This document shows positions 8,375 through 18,066 of a DNA stretch of 64,000 nucleotides, one piece after another. The DNA is taken from assembly GCF_014203355.1 (NCBI RefSeq), contig NZ_JACHIR010000001.1, positions 806,001-870,000 of the forward strand, written 5' to 3'. The position numbers and the translations under genes are program-made. How positions within the stretch are numbered: the first letter of the stretch is position 1; the number at the start of each line of letters is the position of its first letter. Source of the stretch: Kutzneria kofuensis (lineage in GTDB: Bacteria; Actinomycetota; Actinomycetes; Mycobacteriales; Pseudonocardiaceae). The notes under the pieces were generated by a model. The model saw nothing but the letters and a program-made list of their open reading frames with translations. It was not told where the DNA came from and searched no databases.

Positions 8375-9004
8375 TCAGCCGTAGGTCGGGTGCTGCGGCC
8401 AGCCGGGCGGCGAGTCCTCCCAGTCCTGCTGGCGGCCGTACGGCACGAGGTCGAGGATGCTGTTGGTGAACACCAGTCGGTCCACACCCCGCTGGGTGGT
8501 GTTGTACGTGCGGTAGATGCGGTCCCCGTCGCGCAGGAACACGGTCAGCATGAAGCCGACCTCCGCGTCGGTGTCCGCCGCGAACGTGGTGCCGTGCGAC
8601 GACGCGAACGGCACCGTCCAGCCCATCTTCTCCCAGTACGCCGCCATCTGCGTCAGCGGCATGTTCGACACCGTCACCCAGCTGACGTCGTTGTCCGCGA
8701 GCAGGCCGACGGCCGGCGACGGCACGTTGTTCGTGAACCACGTGCAGCCGGGACAGTAGGCGTCCGGCCCGTTGTCCATGAACTGGTAGACCGCCAGCTG
8801 CGGCTTGCCGTCGAACAGGTCGAGCAGCGACCTCTTGCCCGCCGGCGTGTCGAACTCGTAGGTGTCCGGGAACTCGACCATCGGCAGCCGGCGCCGGCGT
8901 GCCGCGATGGCGTCAAGGGCCCTGGTCGCTTCCTTCTCCGCGGCGAGCAGTTCGGCCCGGGCCTGCCGCCACTCCTCGATGGGGACGATCGGTGGTTTCT
9001 CCAT
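8375..9004 (-). CDS. DUF899 family thioredoxin-like protein
   Basis: 209 residues. The sequence has the DUF899 pattern: EEWRQARAELLAAEKEATRA, the strand-helix LAVYQFMDNGPDAYCPGCTW with a CPGC pair at 84-87, and a C-terminal LDLVPYGRQ segment. The CxxC suggests a redox-active thioredoxin-like fold, but no function is established for the family. It has no export signal. It lies downstream of an eroded region and is transcribed towards the S4 gene, with a 32-base gap. Confidence 0.85.
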   Translation of the reverse strand: MEKPPIVPIEEWRQARAELLAAEKEATRALDAIAARRRRLPMVEFPDTYEFDTPAGKRSLLDLFDGKPQLAVYQFMDNGPDAYCPGCTWFTNNVPSPAVGLLADNDVSWVTVSNMPLTQMAAYWEKMGWTVPFASSHGTTFAADTDAEVGFMLTVFLRDGDRIYRTYNTTQRGVDRLVFTNSILDLVPYGRQQDWEDSPPGWPQHPTYG

Positions 9005-9146
9005 GCGCCCGATTCAACACCAGCGACCGGACATTTTCCGGCGATCCGCAACCCACTGATCATCTTCGCCGCGGGACCGGGGCGGTCGAGCAGGAAAGTC
9101 CTTGCCGCACAACCGCTTCAGAAGTACCAGCGATCCGCAACCGGGG

Positions 9147-9420
9147 TCAGCCGTCCCATCGGCCGGTGAGGTATCGGGCGACCAGGGCGGCGTGCGACAA
9201 CGGGGTGGCCAGGTTCGCGACGTCGCCGTTCGTGGTGTAGTCCACCAGCACCAACGGCCGTTCGGCCCCGAGTTCGCGCAGCTCGGCCAGCACGTCCTGC
9301 ACGCGGTTGTCCAGCACCCAGCGATACGCCGGCAGGTAGATCCGCCGCCGCGTGGCCTCGTAGTCCAGCAGCCCACTGCCCCCGCAGGCCGTCGCGATGC
9401 CCGAGCACCGGCCCGAACTT
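9147..9420 (-). pseudogene. 3' remnant of a DUF6939-like gene
   Basis: The last ~80 residues read as a plausible protein end (LLDYEATRRRIYLPAYRWVL, then LVLVDYTTNGDVANLATPLS) and resemble what I recall of DUF6939. Just upstream the sequence LGHRDGLRG continues in another frame; removing one G from a run of five near 9384 would join them. Beyond about 9420 the match ends abruptly against another truncated gene. Both the missing 5' part and the frameshift mark it as dead. The family assignment is from memory and is the weak point. Confidence 0.55.
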
Positions 9421-9443
9421 GCGAACCGTCCTCTTCGATCCGC

Positions 9444-9674
9444 AATCCGAAGGACAGCCTGCGGCACCAGCGGGACCGGGAGATCGGACAGTTCGGGGAC
9501 CGGGTGGGACAGTCGTTCGTGGTGGTCGGCGGGGCGCTGGCGATGTTTCTCGCGATGTTCCGCCTGGACCACTTCTGGATCGCCAACACGATCTACCTGG
9601 CCTTCACGCTGTCGGCGGTGCTGGGCTCGGTGGCGCGGATCGTGGGCTACCGGCGGGGGTTCCCGGCGTGGTGA
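9444..9674 (+). pseudogene. 5'-truncated small membrane protein gene
   Basis: The readable part starts with a charged segment (LRHQRDREIGQFGDRVGQ) and then two membrane segments (SFVVVGGALAMFLAMF and IYLAFTLSAVLGSVARIVG). This is the usual two-span protein encoded just ahead of small XRE regulators. No good start codon precedes the charged segment; only an internal GTG at 9503 is available, so the beginning is probably lost at the junction with the DUF6939 remnant. The stop TGA (9672-9674) overlaps the GTG start of the regulator. Confidence 0.6.
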
Positions 9675-9895
9675 AGCCGACGAGGGTGACGAATTCGATC
9701 CGGGCGCTGCGCTTCGCCAGGGGCGAGATGACGCAGGCGGAACTGGCCGACCGGATCGGCGTCACGAGGCAGACGGTGATCGCGATCGAGCAGGGCAGGT
9801 ACTCGCCGTCGCTGGAGATGGCGTTCCAGATCGCCCGCGTGTTCGAGGTCCCGCTCGACAACGTTTTCCAGTACCCGGAAGGAGATTCCTCATGA
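9671..9895 (+). CDS. Small XRE/Cro-like helix-turn-helix regulator
   Basis: 74 residues, nearly all HTH: MTQAELADRIGVTRQTVIAI at about 20-39, then the C-terminal helices LEMAFQIARVFEVPLDNVFQ. This is the compact YozG/HTH_3-type regulator usually paired with a small membrane protein that it may sense through or regulate. GTG 9671 overlaps the membrane gene stop (GTGA), and its own stop overlaps the ATG of a dead oxidoreductase (ATGA). It appears intact although both neighbours are broken. Confidence 0.82.
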   Translation: MKPTRVTNSIRALRFARGEMTQAELADRIGVTRQTVIAIEQGRYSPSLEMAFQIARVFEVPLDNVFQYPEGDSS

Positions 9896-10640
9896 GAGCC
9901 GTCATCCGTGACCCTTATGGCCCACTGGATGTGCTGCGATGACACGACATCGAGCACCCGGAGCCGGGCCCCGGCTAGGTGCTGATCCGCGTGCGGGCAG
10001 CCAGCGTCGACCCGAGCATCTGGCATCTCACCACCGGCGAGCCGTACCTGATCCGCCTGATGGGGTTCGGCTTGCGTAGACCGAAAAGACCGGTGCCGGG
10101 CCTCGATCTCGGCGGCATCGTCGAGGCAATCGGGCCCGGCGTCACAAACTTCCGGCCTGGCGACGAAGTTTTCGGCACGGCCGATGGCTCCTTCGCTGAG
10201 TATGTCAGCGTCAAGGCAACCCGGGTCGTTCGCAAGCCCGACAACGTGACCTTCGACCAGGCAGCGGCCGTCCCCGCGTCGGCATGCACTAGAGCGCATG
10301 TCGTCGGTGTCTGCAGCACCGCCAAGATCGAGCTGGTCCACGTCCTCGGCGCCGACGACGTCATCGACTACAAGCGCGAAGCCATCACCGGTCGCTACGA
10401 CGTCATCATCGACACCGCCGGCGACCGGCCGCTTTCCCAGCTGCGCCACCACCTCACGCCTCGGGGCACCCTGATCATCGTCGGCGGCGAGGGCGGCGGC
10501 TGACGGGCCTGATGGCCACCGCCGAACGCACCGAGGACCTCCTCGAACTCCGCCGGCTCATCGAGGGCGGCACCGTCACGCCCGTGCTCGACCGCACCTT
10601 CCCGCTCGAGGAGGCCGTCGCCGCCATCACCTACGTGCGG
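9892..10640 (+). pseudogene. Decayed zinc-independent quinone oxidoreductase (MDR family)
   Basis: The reading starts well at ATG 9892, but TGA (9940-9942) and TAG (9976-9978) interrupt it. It then continues with clear MDR sequence: VEAIGPGVTNFRPGDEVFGT and DGSFAEYVSVKA. After AAAVPASA near 10290 the whole NADPH-binding stretch, including the usual GASGGVG motif, is missing, and sequence resumes at GVCSTAKIELVHVLGADDVI. A further loss near 10503 shifts the frame into MATAERTEDLLELRRLIEGG, the normal C-terminal part. At least four independent lesions make this a certain pseudogene. Confidence 0.88.
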
Positions 10641-10830
10641 GAAGGAGTGGGTCGCCCGCACCGACCACGGCCCGATCGCCGTGGCGGATCCGGACGGCAA
10701 CGTGGAGAACCTGGCCCGGCCGTGGCGGCGTACCGCCCGCGCCGGCATCTACGAGCCACACCTCATCCGCAACGACCCCAGGAGCGAGCGAGGAGCGCGC
10801 CGGCTTCTGGTGGCGGAAGTCACCGGTTGA
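10641..10830 (+). pseudogene. 3' fragment of an unidentified gene fused to the oxidoreductase remnant
   Basis: In a different frame from the oxidoreductase tail, a coding-like stretch reads WVARTDHGPIAVADPDGNVE, then NLARPWRRTARAGIYEPHLI, and ends at TGA 10828-10830. The switch occurs within a few bases of 10640, which suggests a deletion junction. I do not recognise the family. Confidence 0.35.
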
Positions 10831-10874
10831 TGGCAAGGCAGGCGGCAGCGCCGACCTCATCCGAGAATGGCGCC

Positions 10875-11267
10875 ATGAGCAGCCCGCTGGCGGCGGCGAT
10901 CGCCCACATCGAGACCGTGTTCGGCGGCTACCCGCAGCGGCCGGTGCTGGCGGGCTGCCCGCACTGCCGTGGCGACGTCCGGGTGGAGGACCACGACCTG
11001 TTCTCGTTGACGATCAGGCTCGGCAACACCGTCGGCACCGAGGACGACGTGAAGGCGCTGCTGCCGATGTTGCTCACCAGCCTCATCACCACTGGCGACC
11101 TCGACCCGGGCATCGTTCTCGGCAAGGTCTCGCCGAGCTGGCCGGCGGAGGAGCGCGAGGCCGTCGACCGGTTCCTCGACGCCGTGTGGCAGCAACTCCC
11201 GATCGGGGCGTTCTACGACGCGGAGACGTTCCTGGCAGCCGTGCCGAATCCGGAGCGGTTCAACTGA
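10875..11267 (+). CDS. Hypothetical protein with a CPHC motif
   Basis: 130 residues. The only recognisable element is AGCPHCRGDVRVEDHDLFSL, with Cys28 and Cys31 that could bind zinc. The rest is a helical, acidic protein. The start is ATG 10875, inside a longer frame that runs through the pseudogene upstream. It reads as a normal, intact gene of the kind common as conserved hypotheticals in actinomycetes. No function is inferred. Confidence 0.7.
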   Translation: MSSPLAAAIAHIETVFGGYPQRPVLAGCPHCRGDVRVEDHDLFSLTIRLGNTVGTEDDVKALLPMLLTSLITTGDLDPGIVLGKVSPSWPAEEREAVDRFLDAVWQQLPIGAFYDAETFLAAVPNPERFN

Positions 11268-11631
11268 CCCCGGTCCACCGAGCGGCACGGTTCCCGTGGT
11301 CGCCGGCGTGACCGTCGCGACGCCGACCGTGACCACGAACCCGGTCGACCGATCGCCGACCGGACCCCGGTCGGCCGGTCTTGGGCAACCGTCGAAGGTC
11401 TGGTCTTTTCGGTTAATCCTGAACACCGTTAACACGTAGCTCGACCCGCACTGCGCGTGACCAGCCGTGCTAGCCTGCCGGCAAAACCGCAGGTCAGGTA
11501 TCACGTTGGGTGAGCGGACGGGTACCGGGCGTGTGCAGATGCACATAAGTTTCGGGTGCCGCGTCCCGAACGAGTGTTAGGACTGTCTAAGAGCACAAGA
11601 CCAACTCGCCCTGCCCGAGGAGGACGGAGCC
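11268..11631 (+). other. 364-base intergenic region upstream of the histidine kinase
   Basis: No gene is seen. It contains AT-richer sequence around 11405-11440, including a GTTAAC palindrome, and a TAGCCT (11471-11476) that would suit a -10 box but lacks a convincing -35. It most likely holds the kinase promoter. Confidence 0.35.
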
Positions 11632-12954
11632 GTGCCGAACCGGCCGCGCCATGCCGTGAACGGTCCCGACATGCCCGAGGTCGGTGTGCCGACCCAGCGC
11701 GACAACGATGACAGGATCTGGACCGGCGAGCCGATGAGCGGCGAGCAGGCAGCCGACATCGTCAGCACCGTCATGCACCGCCGAGGGCCGGTCGCGGAGC
11801 TCCGCGACAAGGGCAACCGCTTCCTGCGACGCCACTCGGGGCCGCTCAGTGACCTCGGCGCCATCGCGCTGGCGCTGCTGGACGTCCTGCTGGTGTTCCC
11901 GAAGGACGCCGAGCTGTACTCGCACATCCTGTCCGGCGTGGCCTGCCTCGCGCTGGTGCTGCGCCGCCGCTACCCGTTCCTCGTGCTCCTGGCCACCGTG
12001 CCCGGCTACCTCGCCGGCTGGTCCCAGCTGGCCGGCATGATCGCGCTGTACTCGCTGGCCAAGAAGCGGGCCTGGAACTGGCAGACGATGGCCGGCGCGG
12101 TGCTGATGATGCTGTGCCGGTTCGTGGTGTGGCCGATCGACGACTTCCTCGGCCAGGACTGGCAGCACCAGCTGCTCAACCTGCTGTGGTCCGTCGTGGA
12201 CGCCGGCATGCCGCTCGCGCTGGGGCTGCTCGTCACCACCCGCAAGGAGCTGGTCCGCCGGGTCACCGAGCTGGCCGCGACCCGCGAGCGCAAGCAGCAG
12301 CTGCAGGCCCAGGCCATCCGCGCCGAGGAGCGCACGCGGCTGGCGCGGGAGATGCACGACGTCGTGTCGCACCAGGTCACGCTCATCGCCATGCAGGCGG
12401 GTGCGCTGAAGATGACCGTGACGGACCCCGACTCGCGGGAGATCGCCAACACGATCCGGCGGCTGTCCACCAAGACGCTGGAGGAGCTGCGCCAGCTCGT
12501 CGGCGTGCTGCGCACCACCAGCGACGAGGACGACGGCCGCCCGGACCTGACCGACCTGCGCCGCCTGGTCTCCGACTGCGGCCTCGCGGTCACGCTCAAC
12601 GTGGACGGCGACATCGAGACCATTCCGCGGCCGGTGTCCGCCGCCGCGTACCGGACCGTGCAAGAAGCACTGACCAATGTGGGAAAGCACGCCCCGTCGG
12701 CCGCCGTGTCCGTGCTCGTCCAGGTGGGCGAGGACGAACTGGAGGTGCGGGTGCGCAACGGACGGCCCCGAGGACAGCGGACCCCTGCCCTGCCCTCTGG
12801 CGGCCATGGCCTGGTCGGACTCACCGAGCGGGCCGAGCTGCTGGGAGGCAGCTGTCATGCCGAGCCGAGTCGGGACGGTGGGTTCGTGGTGACCTCACGG
12901 TTCCCGCTCGCCCTGCCCGGTGTGCCGGCGCCGCAGGCTCCCCAGCACGCGTAG
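11632..12954 (+). CDS. Membrane sensor histidine kinase, NarL/DesK-type (HisKA_3)
   Basis: 440 residues. Hydrophobic segments lie between about 72 and 201 (4-5 membrane spans), followed by a coiled linker and the dimerisation box REMHDVVSHQ with phospho-acceptor His242. The ATPase domain has the N-box ALTNVGKHAP and the G-box GGHGLVGLTERAELLGG. GTG 11632 is preceded by a good GAGGAGG site; an ATG further in would remove part of the N-terminal extension. No response regulator is adjacent, which is unusual for this family, whose partner LuxR-type regulator normally follows directly. A hairpin terminator comes after the gene. Confidence 0.9.
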   Translation: MPNRPRHAVNGPDMPEVGVPTQRDNDDRIWTGEPMSGEQAADIVSTVMHRRGPVAELRDKGNRFLRRHSGPLSDLGAIALALLDVLLVFPKDAELYSHILSGVACLALVLRRRYPFLVLLATVPGYLAGWSQLAGMIALYSLAKKRAWNWQTMAGAVLMMLCRFVVWPIDDFLGQDWQHQLLNLLWSVVDAGMPLALGLLVTTRKELVRRVTELAATRERKQQLQAQAIRAEERTRLAREMHDVVSHQVTLIAMQAGALKMTVTDPDSREIANTIRRLSTKTLEELRQLVGVLRTTSDEDDGRPDLTDLRRLVSDCGLAVTLNVDGDIETIPRPVSAAAYRTVQEALTNVGKHAPSAAVSVLVQVGEDELEVRVRNGRPRGQRTPALPSGGHGLVGLTERAELLGGSCHAEPSRDGGFVVTSRFPLALPGVPAPQAPQHA

Positions 12955-13017
12955 AGGAGGGACGGACCGGAGGGGAGCCGGGCGCGGGCCTTCCCTCCTC
13001 CGACCCTCCGCGCAGCG

Positions 13018-13062
13018 AAGGCCGCCTTGCTCTCGGAAACGGGAGCAGGGCGGCCTTTGTTG
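13018..13062 (+). terminator. Intrinsic terminator of the histidine kinase gene
   Basis: 15-bp stem (13018-13032 with 13043-13057, one G-U pair), 10-base loop, then TGTTG on the plus strand. Confidence 0.75.
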
Positions 13063-13148
13063 TCAGGCGAAGAGGACCCCGCCTCCGCACCGAGTGCGAG
13101 GCCCAGCAGGGGCCGAGCCCCGCACGGAACGCGCGGAAAAAGCACAGA

Positions 13149-13187
13149 AAAGGCCGCCTTGCCCCGGTGGTCTGGGGCAAAGCGGCC
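13149..13187 (-). terminator. Intrinsic terminator of rbpA
   Basis: A 6+7-bp stem with one mismatch (13152-13165 with 13174-13187). On the minus strand it is followed by a U-rich tail starting TTTTCTGTG, so it ends rbpA transcription. Confidence 0.7.
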
Positions 13188-13219
13188 GTTGTCGTATGTC
13201 GAATCCGCGTGCGCGGGGC

Positions 13220-13567
13220 CTAGAACTCGCCCTCACGCTGGGCCCGCAGCTTGGCCAGCGCCTCGGCCAGGATCGCCTCGCCGTCCGCGTCGGAGCGCCG
13301 CTCCTTCACGTACGCCAGATGCGTCTTGTACGGCTCGTTGCGCGGTGGCGCCGGCGGGGCCTGCTGGTCCCGACCCGCGGGAAGCCCGCAGCGCGGACAA
13401 TCCCACGACTCCGGCTCCTCGGCCTCGAGGGCGAAGGACGGACGCGACTCGTGGCCATTGGCGCACCAGTACGACACCCGATGCCGGGGCGCGGACTCGC
13501 CGCGCTCCGACTCGCCCATCGGGCCCGATCCGACTCGGGTACCGCGGATCGCGTTACCGCCAGTCAT
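13220..13567 (-). CDS. rbpA: RNA polymerase-binding protein RbpA
   Basis: 115 residues. The N-terminal tail (GGNAIRGTRVGSGPMGESER) is followed by the zinc-ribbon-like core YWCANGHESRPSFALEAEEP with WDCPRCGLPAG, and the basic/sigma-interaction end YKTHLAYVKERRSDADGEAI. RbpA binds the RNA polymerase beta subunit and group 1/2 sigma factors and stabilises the open complex; it is specific to actinobacteria. It lies just upstream of secG on the same strand, with separate terminator and spacing, so it is probably its own transcript. Confidence 0.95.
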   Translation of the reverse strand: MTGGNAIRGTRVGSGPMGESERGESAPRHRVSYWCANGHESRPSFALEAEEPESWDCPRCGLPAGRDQQAPPAPPRNEPYKTHLAYVKERRSDADGEAILAEALAKLRAQREGEF

Positions 13568-13625
13568 CGACCCTCACACTCCCACAGGACGTGGTTGAAC
13601 AACCCCAGTGACGGATGGCGGCGAA

Positions 13626-13862
13626 TCAGCCGCCGAGCTTGGCCAGCAGCCCGATGCCGATGATGCTGATCACCCAGATCGCGGCGACGAACAGGGTGAT
13701 CCGGTCCAGGTTCTTCTCCACGACGCTGGACCCGGACAGGCTCGACTGCATGCCGCCGCCGAACAGCGAGGACAGACCGCCGCCACGGCCGCGGTGCAGC
13801 AGCACCAGCAGGATCAGCAGCAGGCTGGCGACGATCAACAGGATCTGCAGGAACAGGTTCAT
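13626..13862 (-). CDS. secG: Preprotein translocase subunit SecG
   Basis: 78 residues with two membrane spans: MNLFLQILLIVASLLLILLV at the start and an ITLFVAAIWVISIIGIGLLA segment near the end, separated by a glycine-rich cytoplasmic loop (RGRGGGLSSLFGGGMQSSLS). SecG assists SecYE during protein export. The ATG at 13862 has a GAGGGTGAG ribosome site. It is the last gene of the gap-pgk-tpiA unit, a standard actinobacterial order. Confidence 0.95.
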   Translation of the reverse strand: MNLFLQILLIVASLLLILLVLLHRGRGGGLSSLFGGGMQSSLSGSSVVEKNLDRITLFVAAIWVISIIGIGLLAKLGG

Positions 13863-14005
13863 CTCACCCTCGCTGTAAGGCGTATAGACGCTACAGGTTA
13901 CCTGTTCCGGCCCCGGCTTCGGAGCACGGTCCGGAAAGGAACGGTCACGGAACGCGGATCGGGGCCCCGCCGGCAAGTGACAGGGCCCCGACCTGCGGCA
14001 ACGAT

Positions 14006-14791
14006 CTACGGCAGCGGACCGCCGGCCGCCAGCGCGCACAGCTTGGCGAACTCGTCGCCGTCGAGGCTGGCGCCGCCGACGAGGCCGCCGTCGATGTCGG
14101 GCTGCTTCACCAGGTCGGCGATGCTGCCGGACTTCACCGAGCCGCCGTAGAGCACGCGGACGGTGTCGGCGACCTCCTGGCCGTACTTGTCGGCCAGGGT
14201 GGACCGGATCGACGCGCACACCTCCTGCGCGTCGGACGGGGTGGCCACCTTGCCGGTGCCGATCGCCCACACCGGCTCGTAGGCGATCACCACCTTCGCC
14301 GCCTGCTCGGCCTTGAGGCCCTTCAGGCCGGCGATCAGCTGGGTGTTGCAGTGCGCCAGGTGGCCGTTGACCTCCCGGACCTCCAGCTTCTCGCCGACGC
14401 ACAGGATCGGCGTGAGGCCGTGCTTGAGCGCGGCCTTGACCTTGCGGTTGACCAGCTCGTCGTCCTCGTGGTGGTACTCCCGGCGCTCGGAGTGCCCGAC
14501 CACCACGTAGGTGCAGCCCAGCTTGGCCAGCTGCGCCCCGGACACGTCGCCGGTGTAGGCCCCGGAGTCGTGCGGGGACAGGTCCTGCGCGCCGTACTTG
14601 ATCAGCAGCTTGTCCCCGTCGACCAGGGTCTGGACGCTGCGGATCGAGATGAACGGCGGCAGCACGGCCACCTCGACCTTGGCGAAGTACTTCTCCGGCA
14701 GCGAGAAGGCGATCTTCTGGGTGAGCGCGATGGCCTCGAGGTGGTTGAGGTTCATCTTCCAGTTGCCGGCGATCAGCGGAAGGCGTGCCAT
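14006..14791 (-). CDS. tpiA: Triosephosphate isomerase
   Basis: 261 residues, full length. Active-site residues are all visible: Lys12 in GNWKMN, His100 in [11 protein letters not shown] and Glu172 in [11 protein letters not shown]; the phosphate-binding LYGGSVKSG is near the end. It interconverts dihydroxyacetone phosphate and glyceraldehyde 3-phosphate in glycolysis. The gene starts 2 bases after the pgk stop, so the two are translationally coupled. Confidence 0.97.
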   Translation of the reverse strand: MARLPLIAGNWKMNLNHLEAIALTQKIAFSLPEKYFAKVEVAVLPPFISIRSVQTLVDGDKLLIKYGAQDLSPHDSGAYTGDVSGAQLAKLGCTYVVVGHSERREYHHEDDELVNRKVKAALKHGLTPILCVGEKLEVREVNGHLAHCNTQLIAGLKGLKAEQAAKVVIAYEPVWAIGTGKVATPSDAQEVCASIRSTLADKYGQEVADTVRVLYGGSVKSGSIADLVKQPDIDGGLVGGASLDGDEFAKLCALAAGGPLP

Positions 14792-14793
14792 GG

Positions 14794-15999
14794 TCAGTCC
14801 TCCAACACCTTCACGCCGGGCAGCTCCTTGCCCTCCAGGTACTCCAGCGACGCGCCGCCGCCGGTGGAGATGTGCGAGAAGCCGTCCTCGGGCAGACCGA
14901 GCTGGCGCACGGCCGCGGCCGAGTCGCCGCCGCCGACCACGGTGAACGCGTCGGAGTCGACCAGCGCCTGGGCGACGGCACGGGTGCCGCCGGCGAACGC
15001 GGCGAACTCGAACACGCCCATCGGGCCGTTCCAGAACACCGTCTTCGCGTCGGCCAGCTTGCTCGCGAACAGCTCGCGGGTGGCCGGGCCGATGTCCAGG
15101 CCCTCCCGGTCGGCCGGGATGGCGTCGGTGGCCACGACCTCGTACGGCGCGTCCTCGGCGAAGTGCGTGGCGGCCAGCACGTCGACCGGCAGCACGAGCT
15201 CGACGCCGCGCATCTCGGCCTCGGCCAGGAAGCCCCTGACCTGGTCGAGCTGGTCTTCCTGCAGCAGCGACTTGCCGACCTCGTGGCCCTGGGCCTTGAG
15301 GAAGGTGTACGCCATGCCGCCGCCGACCAGCAGCCGGTCGACCTTGGTCAGCAGGTTGGCGATGACGCCGAGCTTGTCGGACACCTTCGCGCCGCCGAGC
15401 ACGACCACGTACGGGCGGGCCGTGTCCTCGGTGAGCTTGCGCAGCACCTCGACCTCGGCCAGCACCAGGCCGCCGGCGAAGTGCGGCAGCTTGGCGGCCA
15501 CGTCGTAGACGGAGGCCTGCTTGCGGTGCACGACACCGAAGCCGTCCGAGACGAAGGCGGCCTTGTCGCCGACCAGCGACACCAGGTCGTTGGCGAGCGC
15601 CTCGCGCTCGGCGGCGTCCTTGCTGGTCTCGCGCGGGTCGAAGCGGATGTTCTCCAGCAGCGCCAGGCCGCCGTCGGTGAGCGCGCCCACCACGGTCCGG
15701 GCCGACTCGCCGACGACGTCGGCGGCGAGCGCGACCTCGGCGCCCAGCAGCTCGCCCAGCCGGGCGGCGGCGGGGGCGAGCGAGAACTTCGGGTCCGGCT
15801 CGCCCTTGGGGCGACCCAGGTGGGCGGTGACGACGACCCGCGCGCCGGCCTCGGTGAGGCGCTTGGCGGTGGGCAGGAACGCCCGGATGCGGCCGTCGTC
15901 AGTGATCTTGTCGCCGTCCAGCGGGACGTTGAGGTCGGCACGCACCAGGACGTGCCGACCCTGGACGCCCTCGGCGAGCAAATCGTCGAGAGTCTTCAC
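14794..15999 (-). CDS. pgk: Phosphoglycerate kinase
   Basis: 401 residues. The N-terminal [13 protein letters not shown] and HLGRPKG segments bind 3-phosphoglycerate, and the C-terminal NGPMGVFE and [10 protein letters not shown] segments bind nucleotide. It makes ATP from 1,3-bisphosphoglycerate. The frame is open further upstream, but GTG 15999 with an AGAGGG site gives the family start ([11 protein letters not shown]). It lies 14 bases after the gap stop in the gap-pgk-tpiA operon. Confidence 0.96.
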   Translation of the reverse strand: MKTLDDLLAEGVQGRHVLVRADLNVPLDGDKITDDGRIRAFLPTAKRLTEAGARVVVTAHLGRPKGEPDPKFSLAPAAARLGELLGAEVALAADVVGESARTVVGALTDGGLALLENIRFDPRETSKDAAEREALANDLVSLVGDKAAFVSDGFGVVHRKQASVYDVAAKLPHFAGGLVLAEVEVLRKLTEDTARPYVVVLGGAKVSDKLGVIANLLTKVDRLLVGGGMAYTFLKAQGHEVGKSLLQEDQLDQVRGFLAEAEMRGVELVLPVDVLAATHFAEDAPYEVVATDAIPADREGLDIGPATRELFASKLADAKTVFWNGPMGVFEFAAFAGGTRAVAQALVDSDAFTVVGGGDSAAAVRQLGLPEDGFSHISTGGGASLEYLEGKELPGVKVLED

Positions 16000-16013
16000 T
16001 TGCGGTTGCCCTC

Positions 16014-17045
<1,032 letters not shown>

Positions 17046-17090
17046 TCAAATGCCGGAGCCCAGTAGATGCGGCGACGCTGCCTGCCGGCA

Positions 17091-17120
17091 ACACTAGCGT
17101 TACGAAGTAGCGCTGGTCAC
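17091..17120 (-). promoter_or_regulatory. Likely promoter of gap-pgk-tpiA
   Basis: On the minus strand GTGACC (17120-17115) and TAGTGT (17096-17091) are 18 bases apart, as expected for a housekeeping sigma site; transcription would start about 65 bases before the gap GTG. Read by eye only. Confidence 0.4.
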
Positions 17121-17246
17121 AGTGGTATGGCAGCTTTCTTGATCGAGCCAGCAGACACTGCTCCGTTCGGGCTAGAAACGATGGTGAATTGGTCCAGACC
17201 AAGCCACCCGTCGAATGCCGCATGCGCGCCATACCCGCGCCGCAGA

Positions 17247-17269
17247 GCCACATGCGGAGCGCATGTGGC
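17247..17269 (-). terminator. Hairpin terminator after the cyclase-like gene
   Basis: A perfect 10-bp stem (17247-17256 with 17260-17269) with a GAG loop, 13 bases past the stop codon at 17283. No U-tract. Confidence 0.6.
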
Positions 17270-17282
17270 GCAGGGGTGGGGG

Positions 17283-18044
17283 TCAGGCGCGGTCGCGGCC
17301 GAAGTGGATCCCACCCTTGATGGTGTGCGCCTGGACCGTGTTGGTGCTGGTGCCGTTGATGGTGTTCGTCACGGTCCCGAAGGCTGTGGGCTCGCTCTCC
17401 TCGACCGGTGCAGATGCCGCCGGACCGTCCTCGGCGATCATCGTGGCGAGGGTGCGGGCGTCGAAGCCGGGCACGGTGACCCAGGCCCGCCGGGCGAACT
17501 CCTTGTTGGTCACGGCCAGCTCCGCGAAGTCCGAGCCGCGCGCGATCTTCGTGTAGTCCGAGCCGAAGACCGTCTGGTACACGGCGTCGGACACGATCAT
17601 GGCGGTGCTCATCGAGCCGTCCGGACGGTCGGCGATGCAGCGGCGGGCCAGCAGCTTGAACGCGGGCGCCTCCAGCAGCCGGCTGCGGGAGATGTTGGCC
17701 GGGTGGAAGCCCTGCACGTCCGGCAGCGGCCCGACCTCGACGGCCAGCCGCAGCCGAAGCTCCAGCTTGTTCCACTTGTTGTGCTCGGCGACGATGCCGT
17801 CCAGCGCGCGGCCGAGGTCCACGACGCGGCCCAGCAGCGCGCTCGGGAAGGCGTAGAGCCAGCCGTCGCCGGTGTACTGCGCGTCGACCGCGTCCTGCCG
17901 CGACAGGCCCACCGCGTCCATGCCCGTCGACAGCAACTTCTCGAGCACGGTCGGCACCTGCGGCAGCAGATGCGGCGCGGTGCGGGCGGAGTCGATCACG
18001 TCGACCCCGAGCAGGGTCCGGATTTCGGGGACGGTGTTGTCCAC
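17283..18044 (-). CDS. Class III nucleotide-cyclase-like protein with a NTVQAHTIKGGIHFG tail
   Basis: 253 residues from GTG 18044 (GGAGG site, 4-base spacer). The first ~165 residues look like a divergent class III adenylate/guanylate cyclase homology domain: LLGVDVIDSA carries an Asp pair (15, 18) where the first metal ligand sits, YTGDGWLYAFPS has the GDG (59-61), HPANISRSR (115-122) resembles the N-x-x-x-R element, and MIVSDAVYQTVF matches the family's end. Then comes a linker and a tail (about 223-249) of a type seen on actinobacterial conflict or signalling proteins. It lies 22 bases after a Crp/Fnr gene in the same direction. Activity is not proven; it may be a degenerate domain. Confidence 0.65.
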   Translation of the reverse strand: MDNTVPEIRTLLGVDVIDSARTAPHLLPQVPTVLEKLLSTGMDAVGLSRQDAVDAQYTGDGWLYAFPSALLGRVVDLGRALDGIVAEHNKWNKLELRLRLAVEVGPLPDVQGFHPANISRSRLLEAPAFKLLARRCIADRPDGSMSTAMIVSDAVYQTVFGSDYTKIARGSDFAELAVTNKEFARRAWVTVPGFDARTLATMIAEDGPAASAPVEESEPTAFGTVTNTINGTSTNTVQAHTIKGGIHFGRDRA

Positions 18045-18066
18045 GGGTCCTCCAGTCGGCGGGTGC

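Noticed and set aside
9042-9445. CGATCCGCAA occurring three times (about 9042, 9131, 9435)
   Set aside because: Short, irregularly spaced and without flanking symmetry; not enough to call a repeat family or recombination sites.
13018-13187. Two similar hairpins with AAGGCCGCCTTGC arms as a dispersed repeat
   Set aside because: They are best explained as the separate terminators of convergent genes; the shared GGCCGCC is common in actinomycete terminators (also at 61692).
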